This document shows, one piece after another, positions 7,873 through 14,693 of a DNA stretch of 19,867 nucleotides; position 1 is the first letter of the stretch, and every line of letters starts with the position of its first letter. The position numbers and the translations under genes were made by a program. Under the pieces are notes generated by a model. That model was not told the DNA's origin and searched no databases. It saw only the letters and a list, made by a program, of their open reading frames with translations. Source of the stretch: Lachnospiraceae bacterium UBA3820 (GTDB lineage Bacteria; Bacillota; Clostridia; Lachnospirales; Lachnospiraceae); the NCBI GenBank assembly GCA_002369325.1, contig DFDU01000090.1, positions 1-19,867 on the forward strand, written 5' to 3'.

Positions 7873-9096
7873 ATGGACAATCAATATTATAACGGACAGG
7901 ATAATAATCAAAACTACGGAGCGACAATGCCTGTAGATAATCCGGGCTTTGTAAATCCTCAGGCACAGTATTATAATCAGGGATACGATTCGACTATGCC
8001 CGTAGACAATCCGGGCTTTGGTCAAACACAGTATGATCCGGGTTATGGAGCAACAATGCCTGTAGATAATCCGGGCTATAATCAGATGCAGCAACAGCAA
8101 TATTTTAATGCGGGTTACGGAGCAACAATGCCTGTAGATAATCCGGGCTATAATCAGATGCAGCAACCACAATATAATAATCAAAATTACGGAACAGCCA
8201 TACCGACTGACCGGACGATGTATAGGAAACCGGTACCGCAACAGCATAATAACCATAATGCCGCACGGAAAAAAGAAAAAAACGATTCAAAGATATCGGT
8301 AGGATGGATTGTGGCATTGTTTGTTTCTTTGGTTGTTATAATTGTCGGAGCTTTGATAATTGTTTTGCTTGCTTTTGGAAAGAAAAAACAGATAAATGAT
8401 GTGAAAAATGCAAGTATTAAGCTTACCAATGCAAGCTATACGGTAACTTACGGCGAATTGTTTGATAAAACAATAAAGAATTTAAAATGGGATTATTTTA
8501 AAGAGGACGGAGAAAAGCTTGTTCAGGCTAAAGGTAATTATCTTATGCCGGATACAAACAATAGTGCCGAAATTATTGTTCAGTTTAATGTAGATAACGG
8601 AGTTTTGTTATCATGTATTTCTGTTAACGGACAGGCGTATTCACTTGCCGATTCCGAGAGCTTTTTGGAAAGCATGTATAATTACTGTTACGGTGTACCT
8701 GCCAATACGACAGAAACGATTACGGAAGCGGCAACCACAGAGGCGACCACACAGGCTGTGACGGAAGCAACCACACAGGCAACAACAGAAGCTACAACAG
8801 AAGCTACAACAGAGGAAAAAAGTGAATATATATTAAAAAACAGCAGCTCCGAATATATAGCTGTTTCGGATATAGCGGGATTTAGTAAAGAGCAATGCAG
8901 ACTTGCGAGAAATGAGATATATGCAAGACACGGAAGACTTTTTGATGATCCGGAGCTTCAAAACTATTTTAATTCCTGCAGCTGGTACAGCGGATATATT
9001 GCACCCGACAAATTTGATGAAGGTGTTTTAAATGCATATGAAAAGGCAAATCTCGAGGTTATTGTCGCATATGAGAAGGATATGGGATATCGTTAA
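7873..9096 (+). CDS. YARHG-domain membrane protein with cytoplasmic TMPVDNPG repeats
   Basis: This 407-residue protein has four parts. Residues 1-125 are Asn/Gln/Tyr-rich and carry four copies of a (A/S)TMPVDNPG(F/Y) motif (Thr at 18, 41, 61 and 85) plus a decayed fifth. A basic stretch (RKKEK) and one membrane helix (about 143-167) follow, so by the positive-inside rule the repeats lie in the cytoplasm. Outside is a ~110-residue domain without a recognised family, then a Thr/Glu/Ala spacer (TTEATTEATTE), then a C-terminal YARHG domain (about 320-405) with NEIYARHGRLF and a following W-Y. YARHG domains occur outside the membrane in many bacteria, and their function is unclear. The next gene is a lipoprotein amidase with a similar spacer, so a cell-envelope role is likely. 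The ATG at 7873 was chosen by its ribosome site. Confidence 0.85.
   Translation: MDNQYYNGQDNNQNYGATMPVDNPGFVNPQAQYYNQGYDSTMPVDNPGFGQTQYDPGYGATMPVDNPGYNQMQQQQYFNAGYGATMPVDNPGYNQMQQPQYNNQNYGTAIPTDRTMYRKPVPQQHNNHNAARKKEKNDSKISVGWIVALFVSLVVIIVGALIIVLLAFGKKKQINDVKNASIKLTNASYTVTYGELFDKTIKNLKWDYFKEDGEKLVQAKGNYLMPDTNNSAEIIVQFNVDNGVLLSCISVNGQAYSLADSESFLESMYNYCYGVPANTTETITEAATTEATTQAVTEATTQATTEATTEATTEEKSEYILKNSSSEYIAVSDIAGFSKEQCRLARNEIYARHGRLFDDPELQNYFNSCSWYSGYIAPDKFDEGVLNAYEKANLEVIVAYEKDMGYR
7918..8199 (+). repeat. Tandem coding repeat (TMPVDNPG units)
   Basis: Four in-frame units begin at 7921, 7990, 8050 and 8122, with spacings of 69, 60 and 72 bases, all multiples of three. A degenerate fifth is near 8191. 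The last two full units share 49 identical bases (8047-8095 and 8119-8167), indicating recent duplication. The older units differ at synonymous sites while keeping the TMPVDNPG residues, which suggests the motif is under selection. Confidence 0.85.
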
Positions 9097-9155
9097 ATAA
9101 ATACTTTTGGCGATAAATCATAGACCTTGCATATGATAAAGAGAGAAGAAAAGAT

Positions 9156-10052
9156 ATGAATAAGAAGATATTTTTAATAAGTATTTTTGCGGTTTTATTA
9201 TTAACAGGCTGCGGAATAAAAAAGTCTCAAAAAATTGAAAATAACAATGATACAACCGCATCACAGATTAATCTTACGGATGAGGCATCTACCGAAGATT
9301 TATCAACACTTTCGGATGCCGGTAAAACAAGTGCTACCGAAGAGACTACGGAAGATAAAAAAACAGAAAAGACCACAGAGAAAACTACGGAAGTTACTAC
9401 AGAACAAGATAAATCAAACGGATATGTTGTCGTTATAGATGCAGGTCATCAACGCCATGGTAATTCCGAACAGGAGCCTATAGGACCGGGAGCAAGCGAG
9501 ACAAAAGCTAAGGTATCAAGCGGAACCGCAGGCTGTGTTTCAGGTCTTGCCGAATATGAGCTTAATCTAATGGTGGCGCTTAAACTTCGTGATGAACTTG
9601 AGGCAAGAGGATACGAAGTTATTATGGTCAGAGAAACAAATGACGTGGATATAAGCAACAGTGAAAGGGCAGCGGTTGCCAATGAGGCTAATGCAGATGC
9701 GTTTATCAGAATTCATGCAAACGGTTCCGAAAATTCTTCGGTAAACGGTGCGATGACAATTTGTCAGACTGCTTATAATCCTTATAATGCAAAGTATTAT
9801 GAGAAGAGTAAGGCTCTTTCGGAATGCGTACTTGATAATATGGTTGCAAAAACCGGAGCAAATAAGGAATATGTTTGGGAAACGGATACAATGAGCGGCA
9901 TAAACTGGTGTATGGTTCCGGTAACCATAGTTGAGATGGGATATATGACAAACCCGGAAGAAGATGCACTCATGGCAACTGAAGAATACCAGACAAAGAT
10001 TGCGGTCGGAATAGCAAACGGAATAGATGAATTCCTCGGCATAAAGGAATAG
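9156..10052 (+). CDS. N-acetylmuramoyl-L-alanine amidase, lipoprotein (Amidase_3 type)
   Basis: This zinc amidase would cut the bond between MurNAc and the stem peptide of peptidoglycan. Residues 1-18 are a lipoprotein signal with lipobox LLTGC (Cys19 lipidated), so the enzyme is anchored on the outer face of the membrane. A Thr/Glu/Lys spacer (about 30-88) reaches into the wall. The catalytic domain (about 89-298) shows the zinc ligands H98 (DAGHQ), E135 (AEYELNL) and H177 (RIHANG) and the catalytic E240 (VEMGYMTN). The segment between H98 and E135 is a Gly/Ser-rich loop. GAGAGAAG lies before the ATG. It sits downstream of the YARHG membrane protein gene with a similar spacer. The substrate is inferred from family. 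Confidence 0.93.
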   Translation: MNKKIFLISIFAVLLLTGCGIKKSQKIENNNDTTASQINLTDEASTEDLSTLSDAGKTSATEETTEDKKTEKTTEKTTEVTTEQDKSNGYVVVIDAGHQRHGNSEQEPIGPGASETKAKVSSGTAGCVSGLAEYELNLMVALKLRDELEARGYEVIMVRETNDVDISNSERAAVANEANADAFIRIHANGSENSSVNGAMTICQTAYNPYNAKYYEKSKALSECVLDNMVAKTGANKEYVWETDTMSGINWCMVPVTIVEMGYMTNPEEDALMATEEYQTKIAVGIANGIDEFLGIKE

Positions 10053-10055
10053 TTT

Positions 10056-10080
10056 TATATCACGTGAAGGTTTTGATATA
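10056..10080. promoter_or_regulatory. Inverted repeats upstream of deoB (possible operator)
   Basis: TATATCA (10056-10062) and TGATATA (10074-10080) form a 7-base inverted repeat. The first arm overlaps the perfect 8-base palindrome TCACGTGA (10060-10067). It lies 18 bases before the deoB start, in the place for a repressor site, but repeats of this size also arise by chance. Confidence 0.3.
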
Positions 10081-10097
10081 GTGTATAGGAGAATTAT

Positions 10098-11288
10098 ATG
10101 GGAAAAAGAGTAATATGGATAGTGCTTGACAGCGCCGGAGCGGGAGAGCTTCCCGATGCGGACAAATATGGGGATGCAGGTGCGGATACGTTCGGACATA
10201 TTTTAAAAACTTACCCGAATGCTAAATTCGATAATATGGCGAGACTTGGACTTTTTGATCTGGATGAAACAAGCTTTAAAAAAACAGTTGAAGATGATAT
10301 TGTCGGATGCTACGGAAAAGCCAAGGAAATGTCGAACGGTAAGGACACCACCACCGGTCATTGGGAAATGATAGGTCTGTATACCGATATACCTTTCCCG
10401 ACATATCCTGATGGATTTCCGAAGGAAATAATCGATGATTTTATAGAAAAAACAAATTGCGGCGGAGTTTACGGAAACAAGGTTGCTTCCGGAACCGTAA
10501 TAATAAAAGAATACGGAGATGAACATATGGAAACGGGATATCCGATAGTTTATACTTCGGCTGATTCCGTATTTCAGATTGCCGCTTCGGAAGAAAAGGT
10601 TGGACTTGAAAAATTATATTTTATGTGTGAGACGGCAAGAAAAATACTTCAGGGAAAGCACAATGTCGGAAGAGTAATTGCCAGACCTTTTATCAAGACC
10701 GAAAACGGATATGAGAGAACAGCAAACAGACATGATTACGCTCTTAATCCGGATAATGATAATGTTTTGGTACATTTAAAGGATAATAATGTTAATACCT
10801 ACGCCGTAGGTAAAATAGGTGATATATTTAATAATGTCGGAATAACGGAGGGGGTTCATACCAACGGAAATACAGACGGTATGAATAAAACCATTGAATA
10901 TATGGACAGGGTTGATGAAGGACTGATATTTACCAATCTTGTTGATTTTGATATGAAGTACGGTCACAGACGTGATACCGAAGGCTACAAAAATGCCTTG
11001 GAGGAATTTGATTTATGGCTCGGAGAAAAGCTTATGCCTAAGCTTTCCGATGAGGATATAGTCATTATAAATGCCGACCATGGTTGTGATCCTACATATA
11101 AGGGAACCGATCATACAAGAGAATATATTCCGGTGTTGATATACGGAAAGGCTATAAAGCAGGGCATTAATCTGGGTGTTATTAATTCCTTTGCGGATAT
11201 AGGAAAAACCATAGAGGAATATCTTCTTGGAAATGTGGTCGAAAATTCGAAATCTATCGGAGAGAGCTTCTTGAAAAAGATAATTTAA
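10098..11288 (+). CDS. deoB: Phosphopentomutase
   Basis: DeoB interconverts (deoxy)ribose 1-phosphate and (deoxy)ribose 5-phosphate, linking nucleoside breakdown to pentose metabolism. The 396-residue protein is full length. It shows the metal Asp at D11 (VLDSAGAGE), the phospho-accepting Thr at T85 in KDTTTGHWE (as in the Bacillus enzyme), D285 and H290 (DFDMKYGH), D327-H328 (ADHG) and H339 (TDHT). AGGAG about ten bases before the ATG supports the start. The next gene, pyrimidine-nucleoside phosphorylase, starts 22 bases downstream and makes DeoB's substrate, so the pair forms a nucleoside-salvage unit. Identification is firm. Confidence 0.97.
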   Translation: MGKRVIWIVLDSAGAGELPDADKYGDAGADTFGHILKTYPNAKFDNMARLGLFDLDETSFKKTVEDDIVGCYGKAKEMSNGKDTTTGHWEMIGLYTDIPFPTYPDGFPKEIIDDFIEKTNCGGVYGNKVASGTVIIKEYGDEHMETGYPIVYTSADSVFQIAASEEKVGLEKLYFMCETARKILQGKHNVGRVIARPFIKTENGYERTANRHDYALNPDNDNVLVHLKDNNVNTYAVGKIGDIFNNVGITEGVHTNGNTDGMNKTIEYMDRVDEGLIFTNLVDFDMKYGHRRDTEGYKNALEEFDLWLGEKLMPKLSDEDIVIINADHGCDPTYKGTDHTREYIPVLIYGKAIKQGINLGVINSFADIGKTIEEYLLGNVVENSKSIGESFLKKII

Positions 11289-11297
11289 ATACAAGAT

Positions 11298-11305
11298 GGG
11301 GGTGG
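11298..11305 (+). promoter_or_regulatory. Ribosome binding site fixing the phosphorylase start
   Basis: GGGGGTGG lies five bases before the ATG at 11311. An in-frame ATG at 11296 would place this site inside the gene, and it lacks a ribosome site of its own. Confidence 0.7.
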
Positions 11306-11310
11306 CAGCT

Positions 11311-12678
11311 ATGAGAATGTATGACCTTATTATGAAAAAGCGTAATAATTTTGAACATAGTAAGGAAGAGATAAGGTATATTATCGAGAAATTTACCAAA
11401 GGAGAGATACCTGATTATCAAATGTCAGCCTGGCTTATGAGCGTTTATTTTAACGGTATGACAAAGGAAGAAACTCTGGAACTTACCAATGCCATGGCGG
11501 ATAGCGGTGACAGACTTGATTTATCAAAGATAAACGGTGTAAAGGTCGATAAGCACAGTACCGGAGGTGTTGGTGACAAGACAACCTTTATTGTAGCACC
11601 TATACTTGCTTCACTGGGAATACCTATGGCGAAGATGAGTGGCAGGGGACTTGGTCACACAGGTGGAACGATAGACAAGCTTGAAGCCATAAAAGGCTTT
11701 AATGTATCTATATCCGAAGATGCATTTATATACAATGTAAATAATATAAAACTATCACTTGTAGGTCAGACCGGAAATCTTGCACCGGCGGATAAAAAGA
11801 TTTATGCGTTAAGAGATGTAACGGCAACCGTAGACAGCCTGCCGCTTATCGCATCAAGTATAATGAGCAAGAAACTTGCTGCCGGAGCGGATGTAATTGT
11901 GCTTGATGTAAAGTGCGGTTCGGGAGCATTTATGAAGGATGAGGATTCGGCTAAAGAACTTGCCAAAACAATGGTTGAAATCGGTAACGGTGCAGGCAGA
12001 AAAACCTACGGAATAATAACCGATATGAACGAGCCTTTGGGTTGTAAAGTCGGAAATGCTCTTGAGGTATATGAAGCGGTTGAGGTTCTCAAGCTTAAGG
12101 ACTTGGACAATGTGGATTTCGGTATAAAGAGATTGCTTGAGGTTTCTCTGACACTTGCATCATATATGTATATGGGAGCAAAAAAATATGAAGGGGAAAT
12201 TTCAAATGAAGAAAATCCTTCGGGTAAAGCGATTTCTTACGAAGAAGCAAGAAATCTTTGTGAGGAGGCTGTGACAAGCGGAAGAGCACTTGATAAATTT
12301 GCTGAATTTGTTTCGGCTCAGGGCGGTGACTCGGATATGATATATAATCCGGAATTGCTTCCGAAGGCAAAATATATTGTTCCTGTCTATGTTTCCGAGG
12401 AAGGTTATATAGCTTCCTGCAAAACAAGCGAGGTAGGTATGGTAAGTCTTATTCTCGGCGGCGGCAGAGAAACAAAGGAAAGTATAATCGACCTTGCGGT
12501 CGGTATCGATATAAGAAAGCATATAGGCGAATATGTAAAAAAAGATGAGGTTTTCGCATATATTCATGCAGACGATGAAAGTGTCATTAAAGAAGCGGAA
12601 AAAAGACTGCTTGGAGCATATGAGATATCGTATGAAAAGGTTGAGCCGGAAAAAATTATAAAGTTTGTATCGGAATAA
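11311..12678 (+). CDS. pdp: Pyrimidine-nucleoside phosphorylase
   Basis: This enzyme splits thymidine, uridine and deoxyuridine with phosphate into base and (deoxy)ribose 1-phosphate, feeding DeoB. The 455-residue protein begins MRMYD, as homologues often do. It shows the phosphate-site loop KHSTGGVGDKTT (81-92) and the family signature SGRGLGHTGGT (110-120), followed by DKLEAI. The start at 11311 is preferred over the in-frame ATG at 11296. Firmicute enzymes of this family usually accept both uridine and thymidine, so pdp is used rather than deoA, but motifs alone do not settle substrate range. No clear terminator follows. The atp promoter lies in the next gap. Confidence 0.95.
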   Translation: MRMYDLIMKKRNNFEHSKEEIRYIIEKFTKGEIPDYQMSAWLMSVYFNGMTKEETLELTNAMADSGDRLDLSKINGVKVDKHSTGGVGDKTTFIVAPILASLGIPMAKMSGRGLGHTGGTIDKLEAIKGFNVSISEDAFIYNVNNIKLSLVGQTGNLAPADKKIYALRDVTATVDSLPLIASSIMSKKLAAGADVIVLDVKCGSGAFMKDEDSAKELAKTMVEIGNGAGRKTYGIITDMNEPLGCKVGNALEVYEAVEVLKLKDLDNVDFGIKRLLEVSLTLASYMYMGAKKYEGEISNEENPSGKAISYEEARNLCEEAVTSGRALDKFAEFVSAQGGDSDMIYNPELLPKAKYIVPVYVSEEGYIASCKTSEVGMVSLILGGGRETKESIIDLAVGIDIRKHIGEYVKKDEVFAYIHADDESVIKEAEKRLLGAYEISYEKVEPEKIIKFVSE

Positions 12679-12715
12679 TTATAAATGGTTCATTTAACAA
12701 AATATTTCTTGTGTA

Positions 12716-12744
12716 TTTATTATGATAACAATATGTGCTATACT
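12716..12744 (+). promoter_or_regulatory. Probable ATP synthase operon promoter (extended -10)
   Basis: TGCTATACT at 12736-12744 is an extended -10 (TGn plus TATACT). The -35 at 17-base spacing is TTTATT (12716-12721), which is weak, as is common with extended -10 promoters. The start of transcription would be near 12751, leaving a leader of about 75 bases before atpB. Confidence 0.55.
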
Positions 12745-12763
12745 TAAGCGGTATGATTAAAAT

Positions 12764-12779
12764 ATATGATACATCATAT
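12764..12779. repeat. Inverted repeat in the atpB leader
   Basis: ATATGAT (12764-12770) and ATCATAT (12773-12779) are perfect inverse copies with only two bases between them. It lies in the predicted untranslated leader of the atp operon. It could be a protein-binding site or a small RNA hairpin. It is AT-rich and may be chance. Confidence 0.35.
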
Positions 12780-12825
12780 TTCAATTGAATAAAAAACATA
12801 AAGAGTAAGAAAGGGGTCTTTGATT

Positions 12826-13701
12826 TTGAGTAAAAATAAAAGGACAACCGCAATTGTGTTACTCATCATAATCGAGCTTGTGCTTGCAGTGGGAATTGCC
12901 TTTACAAACGGGGCGGTTGAGAAACACGAAAGCATCAAGGAAATGATGAGAGATGCGGTACTCCATGAGGAAAACAAGATAAATTTGTTTGGCCTTGCGG
13001 TTAATCCTTCACTTGTGGCAGGCTTTGTTGTGACAGCAATAATATTACTGTTTGCACTTATAGTGAGGATTTTTGTTATACCGAGATTCAAAAACGTACC
13101 GGGTAAATTTCAACTTGTTTTGGAAACCTGGGTAGGCTTTTTTGAAAATCTTGCCAAGACCAACAGTCCGCACAGTAACGGCTTTTTGGGAGCCTACATA
13201 TTTGCAACCGGAACCTATGTTTTTACGGGTACGTTGTTTGAACTTTTCGGAGTTCAGGTGTTGACAACCGAAGGACATTCGATATCGCTTCCGGCACCGC
13301 TTGCGGATATAAACGGTGCGATTATGATGGGTTGTCTGTCATATCTGGTGATATTATCCGGAGGTATAAAAAATAACAAGCTTCGCGGAGTAGGGCTTAC
13401 ACTTAAAGAATTTTCGCTTCCGCTTTCCATGAGCTTCCGTCTTTTCGGAGCACTTTTATCGGGTATGCTTGTTACCGAGCTTATATACTTTACACTTGGA
13501 CTTTCCATACTTCTTCCGGTAGTTGTAGGAGTTATGTTTACATTACTTCATGCGCTTATACAGGCATATGTACTTACACTCTTAACTGCCATTTTCTACG
13601 GAGAGGTTTCGGAACCGCCAAAGCCTAAAGAGAAAAAAGAAAAGAAATCAAACAAAGAAAAAACTGACGGCACACCTGCAGAAGCTATGCAGGAAGCATA
13701 A
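12826..13701 (+). CDS. atpB: F-type ATP synthase subunit a
   Basis: Subunit a forms the ion half-channels beside the c-ring. The protein is very hydrophobic, with PGKFQ (92-96), the essential Arg in SFRLFG (R205), and HALIQAYV with Q246 in the last helix. Several things are unlike the usual form. A hydrophobic segment (about 7-26) precedes the normal first helix. The linker before R205 is shorter than in E. coli a. The residue nine after R205, Glu in E. coli (E219), is Met214, with a Glu one turn later (E218). A 31-residue tail (261-291), Lys/Glu-rich, follows the normal end. TTG at 12826 is the chosen start because AAGGGG (12811-12816) is nine bases upstream. An in-frame TTG at 12820 would leave only three. 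Confidence 0.93.
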   Translation: MSKNKRTTAIVLLIIIELVLAVGIAFTNGAVEKHESIKEMMRDAVLHEENKINLFGLAVNPSLVAGFVVTAIILLFALIVRIFVIPRFKNVPGKFQLVLETWVGFFENLAKTNSPHSNGFLGAYIFATGTYVFTGTLFELFGVQVLTTEGHSISLPAPLADINGAIMMGCLSYLVILSGGIKNNKLRGVGLTLKEFSLPLSMSFRLFGALLSGMLVTELIYFTLGLSILLPVVVGVMFTLLHALIQAYVLTLLTAIFYGEVSEPPKPKEKKEKKSNKEKTDGTPAEAMQEA

Positions 13702-13729
13702 AACAATATTCGAATCGGAGGATAAGAAA

Positions 13730-14167
13730 ATGAATTTAAAAATATCAAAAAAAGTACCTGTAATTTTAGCATTTATTATTGTGTTTTTGACAGTATTGGT
13801 TTTTGTGGGACCAAAGATTACACAGGCTAAGTCATCAAATAATTCAACTCAGCAAGTAACAGTTGTATCTAAGGAAGCCGATGAGGTTGAAGCAGACGCT
13901 GTTGATACAGAAGATGAAGAGGCAGTTGCCGAAGCAGCCGATTCAACAGGCTCAAAGGCTATCGCAGCTGCTATAGCAATCGGTCTTGCCGCACTCGGAG
14001 GTGCATTGGGAATGGGTATTGCGGTTTCGAAATCAGCAGAAGGTATTTCGCGTCAGCCTGAAGCAAGCGGAAAGATACAGGGTCTTATGATGCTCGGTCT
14101 TGTATTTGTCGAGACTGTAGTTATATATGCATTGGTTGTAGCGATATTGATAGTATTCGTAATGTAG
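13730..14167 (+). CDS. atpE: F-type ATP synthase subunit c with signal-peptide-like N-terminal extension
   Basis: Subunit c forms the rotating ring. The c core is residues 76-145: a Gly/Ala-rich helix 1, the polar loop RQPEA (108-112), and helix 2 with the ion-binding Glu at E128. Bacterial c subunits are usually 70-90 residues, but this one has 145. Residues 1-33 resemble a signal peptide (K4, K7, K8, hydrophobic 9-27, possible cleavage TQA-KS). Residues 34-75 form a Ser/Asn then strongly acidic linker, with 12 Asp/Glu between 49 and 71. This places the linker outside, in agreement with the known N-out topology of c. Near the ion site, E128, T129 and Y133 match the Na+-type pattern, but Met95 replaces the Gln ligand, so the coupling ion is unclear. 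GGAGG at 13717-13721 supports the ATG. Confidence 0.95.
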   Translation: MNLKISKKVPVILAFIIVFLTVLVFVGPKITQAKSSNNSTQQVTVVSKEADEVEADAVDTEDEEAVAEAADSTGSKAIAAAIAIGLAALGGALGMGIAVSKSAEGISRQPEASGKIQGLMMLGLVFVETVVIYALVVAILIVFVM

Positions 14168-14173
14168 CAAGGT

Positions 14174-14180
14174 GGAGGTG
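14174..14180 (+). promoter_or_regulatory. Ribosome binding site fixing the atpF start
   Basis: GGAGGTG lies six bases before the ATG at 14187. The in-frame GTG at 14172 overlaps this site and would have no ribosome site. Confidence 0.75.
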
Positions 14181-14186
14181 TGTAAT

Positions 14187-14693
14187 ATGATACTTACAGG
14201 ATTACCTCTTAATATTGATTTTCAGCAGATATTACTTCATCTTGCAAACTTTGCCATACTTTTCGTAGGTCTTTACATACTTTTGTATAAGCCTGTTAAG
14301 GATTTTATGGATAAGAGAACAGCTCATTACAAAAGTCTTGATGATGAGGCAAATGAAAAGCTTGCCAATGCAAAAGAAGTTGAAGAAGAATATCAAAATA
14401 AGCTTAAGGCTGTAGATGATGAGATAGAGGATAAGAAAAAGGCTGCTTCTTCGGAACTTGACAGTATGCGTGTTGAAAGAGAAAAAGAAGCAAAAGAAAA
14501 TGCCGAAAAAATTCTTGATGATGCACGTAAGGAAGCAGAGAGTGTTCGTGCAAATATCATAAACAGTGCCAGCAAGGATATTACCGATATGGTAAGTCAG
14601 GCTGCTGAGAAGATATTTATGAGCGATGATATAAATAAGGCGTATGATGTTTTTTTGGAGGATGCTGAAAGGAGCGTAAAGGATGGAAAATAA
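14187..14693 (+). CDS. atpF: F-type ATP synthase subunit b
   Basis: Subunit b is the peripheral stalk that holds F1 still against the a subunit. The 168-residue protein has one N-terminal membrane helix (about 16-36) ending in YKPVKDFMDKR, then a long charged helix rich in Ala, Lys and Glu with coiled-coil character. That is the normal length for b, so no part of the delta subunit is fused to its C-terminus, unlike the mycobacterial b-delta protein. Only one b gene is present, suggesting a homodimer. The gene overlaps atpA by 11 bases (14683-14693), where most operons would have atpH. The start is set by GGAGGTG. Confidence 0.95.
   Translation: MILTGLPLNIDFQQILLHLANFAILFVGLYILLYKPVKDFMDKRTAHYKSLDDEANEKLANAKEVEEEYQNKLKAVDDEIEDKKKAASSELDSMRVEREKEAKENAEKILDDARKEAESVRANIINSASKDITDMVSQAAEKIFMSDDINKAYDVFLEDAERSVKDGK
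14668..14674 (+). promoter_or_regulatory. Ribosome binding site for the long form of atpA
   Basis: AAAGGAG lies eight bases before the ATG at 14683. It is a strong site in the right place and supports translation of the delta-like extension as part of AtpA. Confidence 0.8.

Noticed and set aside
7918..8199. CRISPR-like direct repeats
   Set aside because: The units are in frame, spaced by multiples of three and encode a conserved peptide, so this is a coding repeat.
9107..9137. Promoter before the amidase (TTGGCG and TATGAT)
   Set aside because: The spacer is 19 bases and the -35 matches only partly.
9567..10199. Long open frame on the - strand across the amidase and deoB start
   Set aside because: Opposite conserved catalytic codons of the amidase, with shadow-type composition and no ribosome site of note.
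11296..11310. Upstream ATG for pyrimidine-nucleoside phosphorylase
   Set aside because: GGGGGTGG at 11298-11305 would be inside the gene; the start at 11311 gives the family-typical MRMYD beginning.
12820..12825. Earlier TTG start for atpB
   Set aside because: Only three bases separate it from AAGGGG; the TTG at 12826 has nine. It cannot be fully excluded.
14172..14186. GTG start for atpF
   Set aside because: It overlaps the GGAGGTG site that correctly serves the ATG at 14187.
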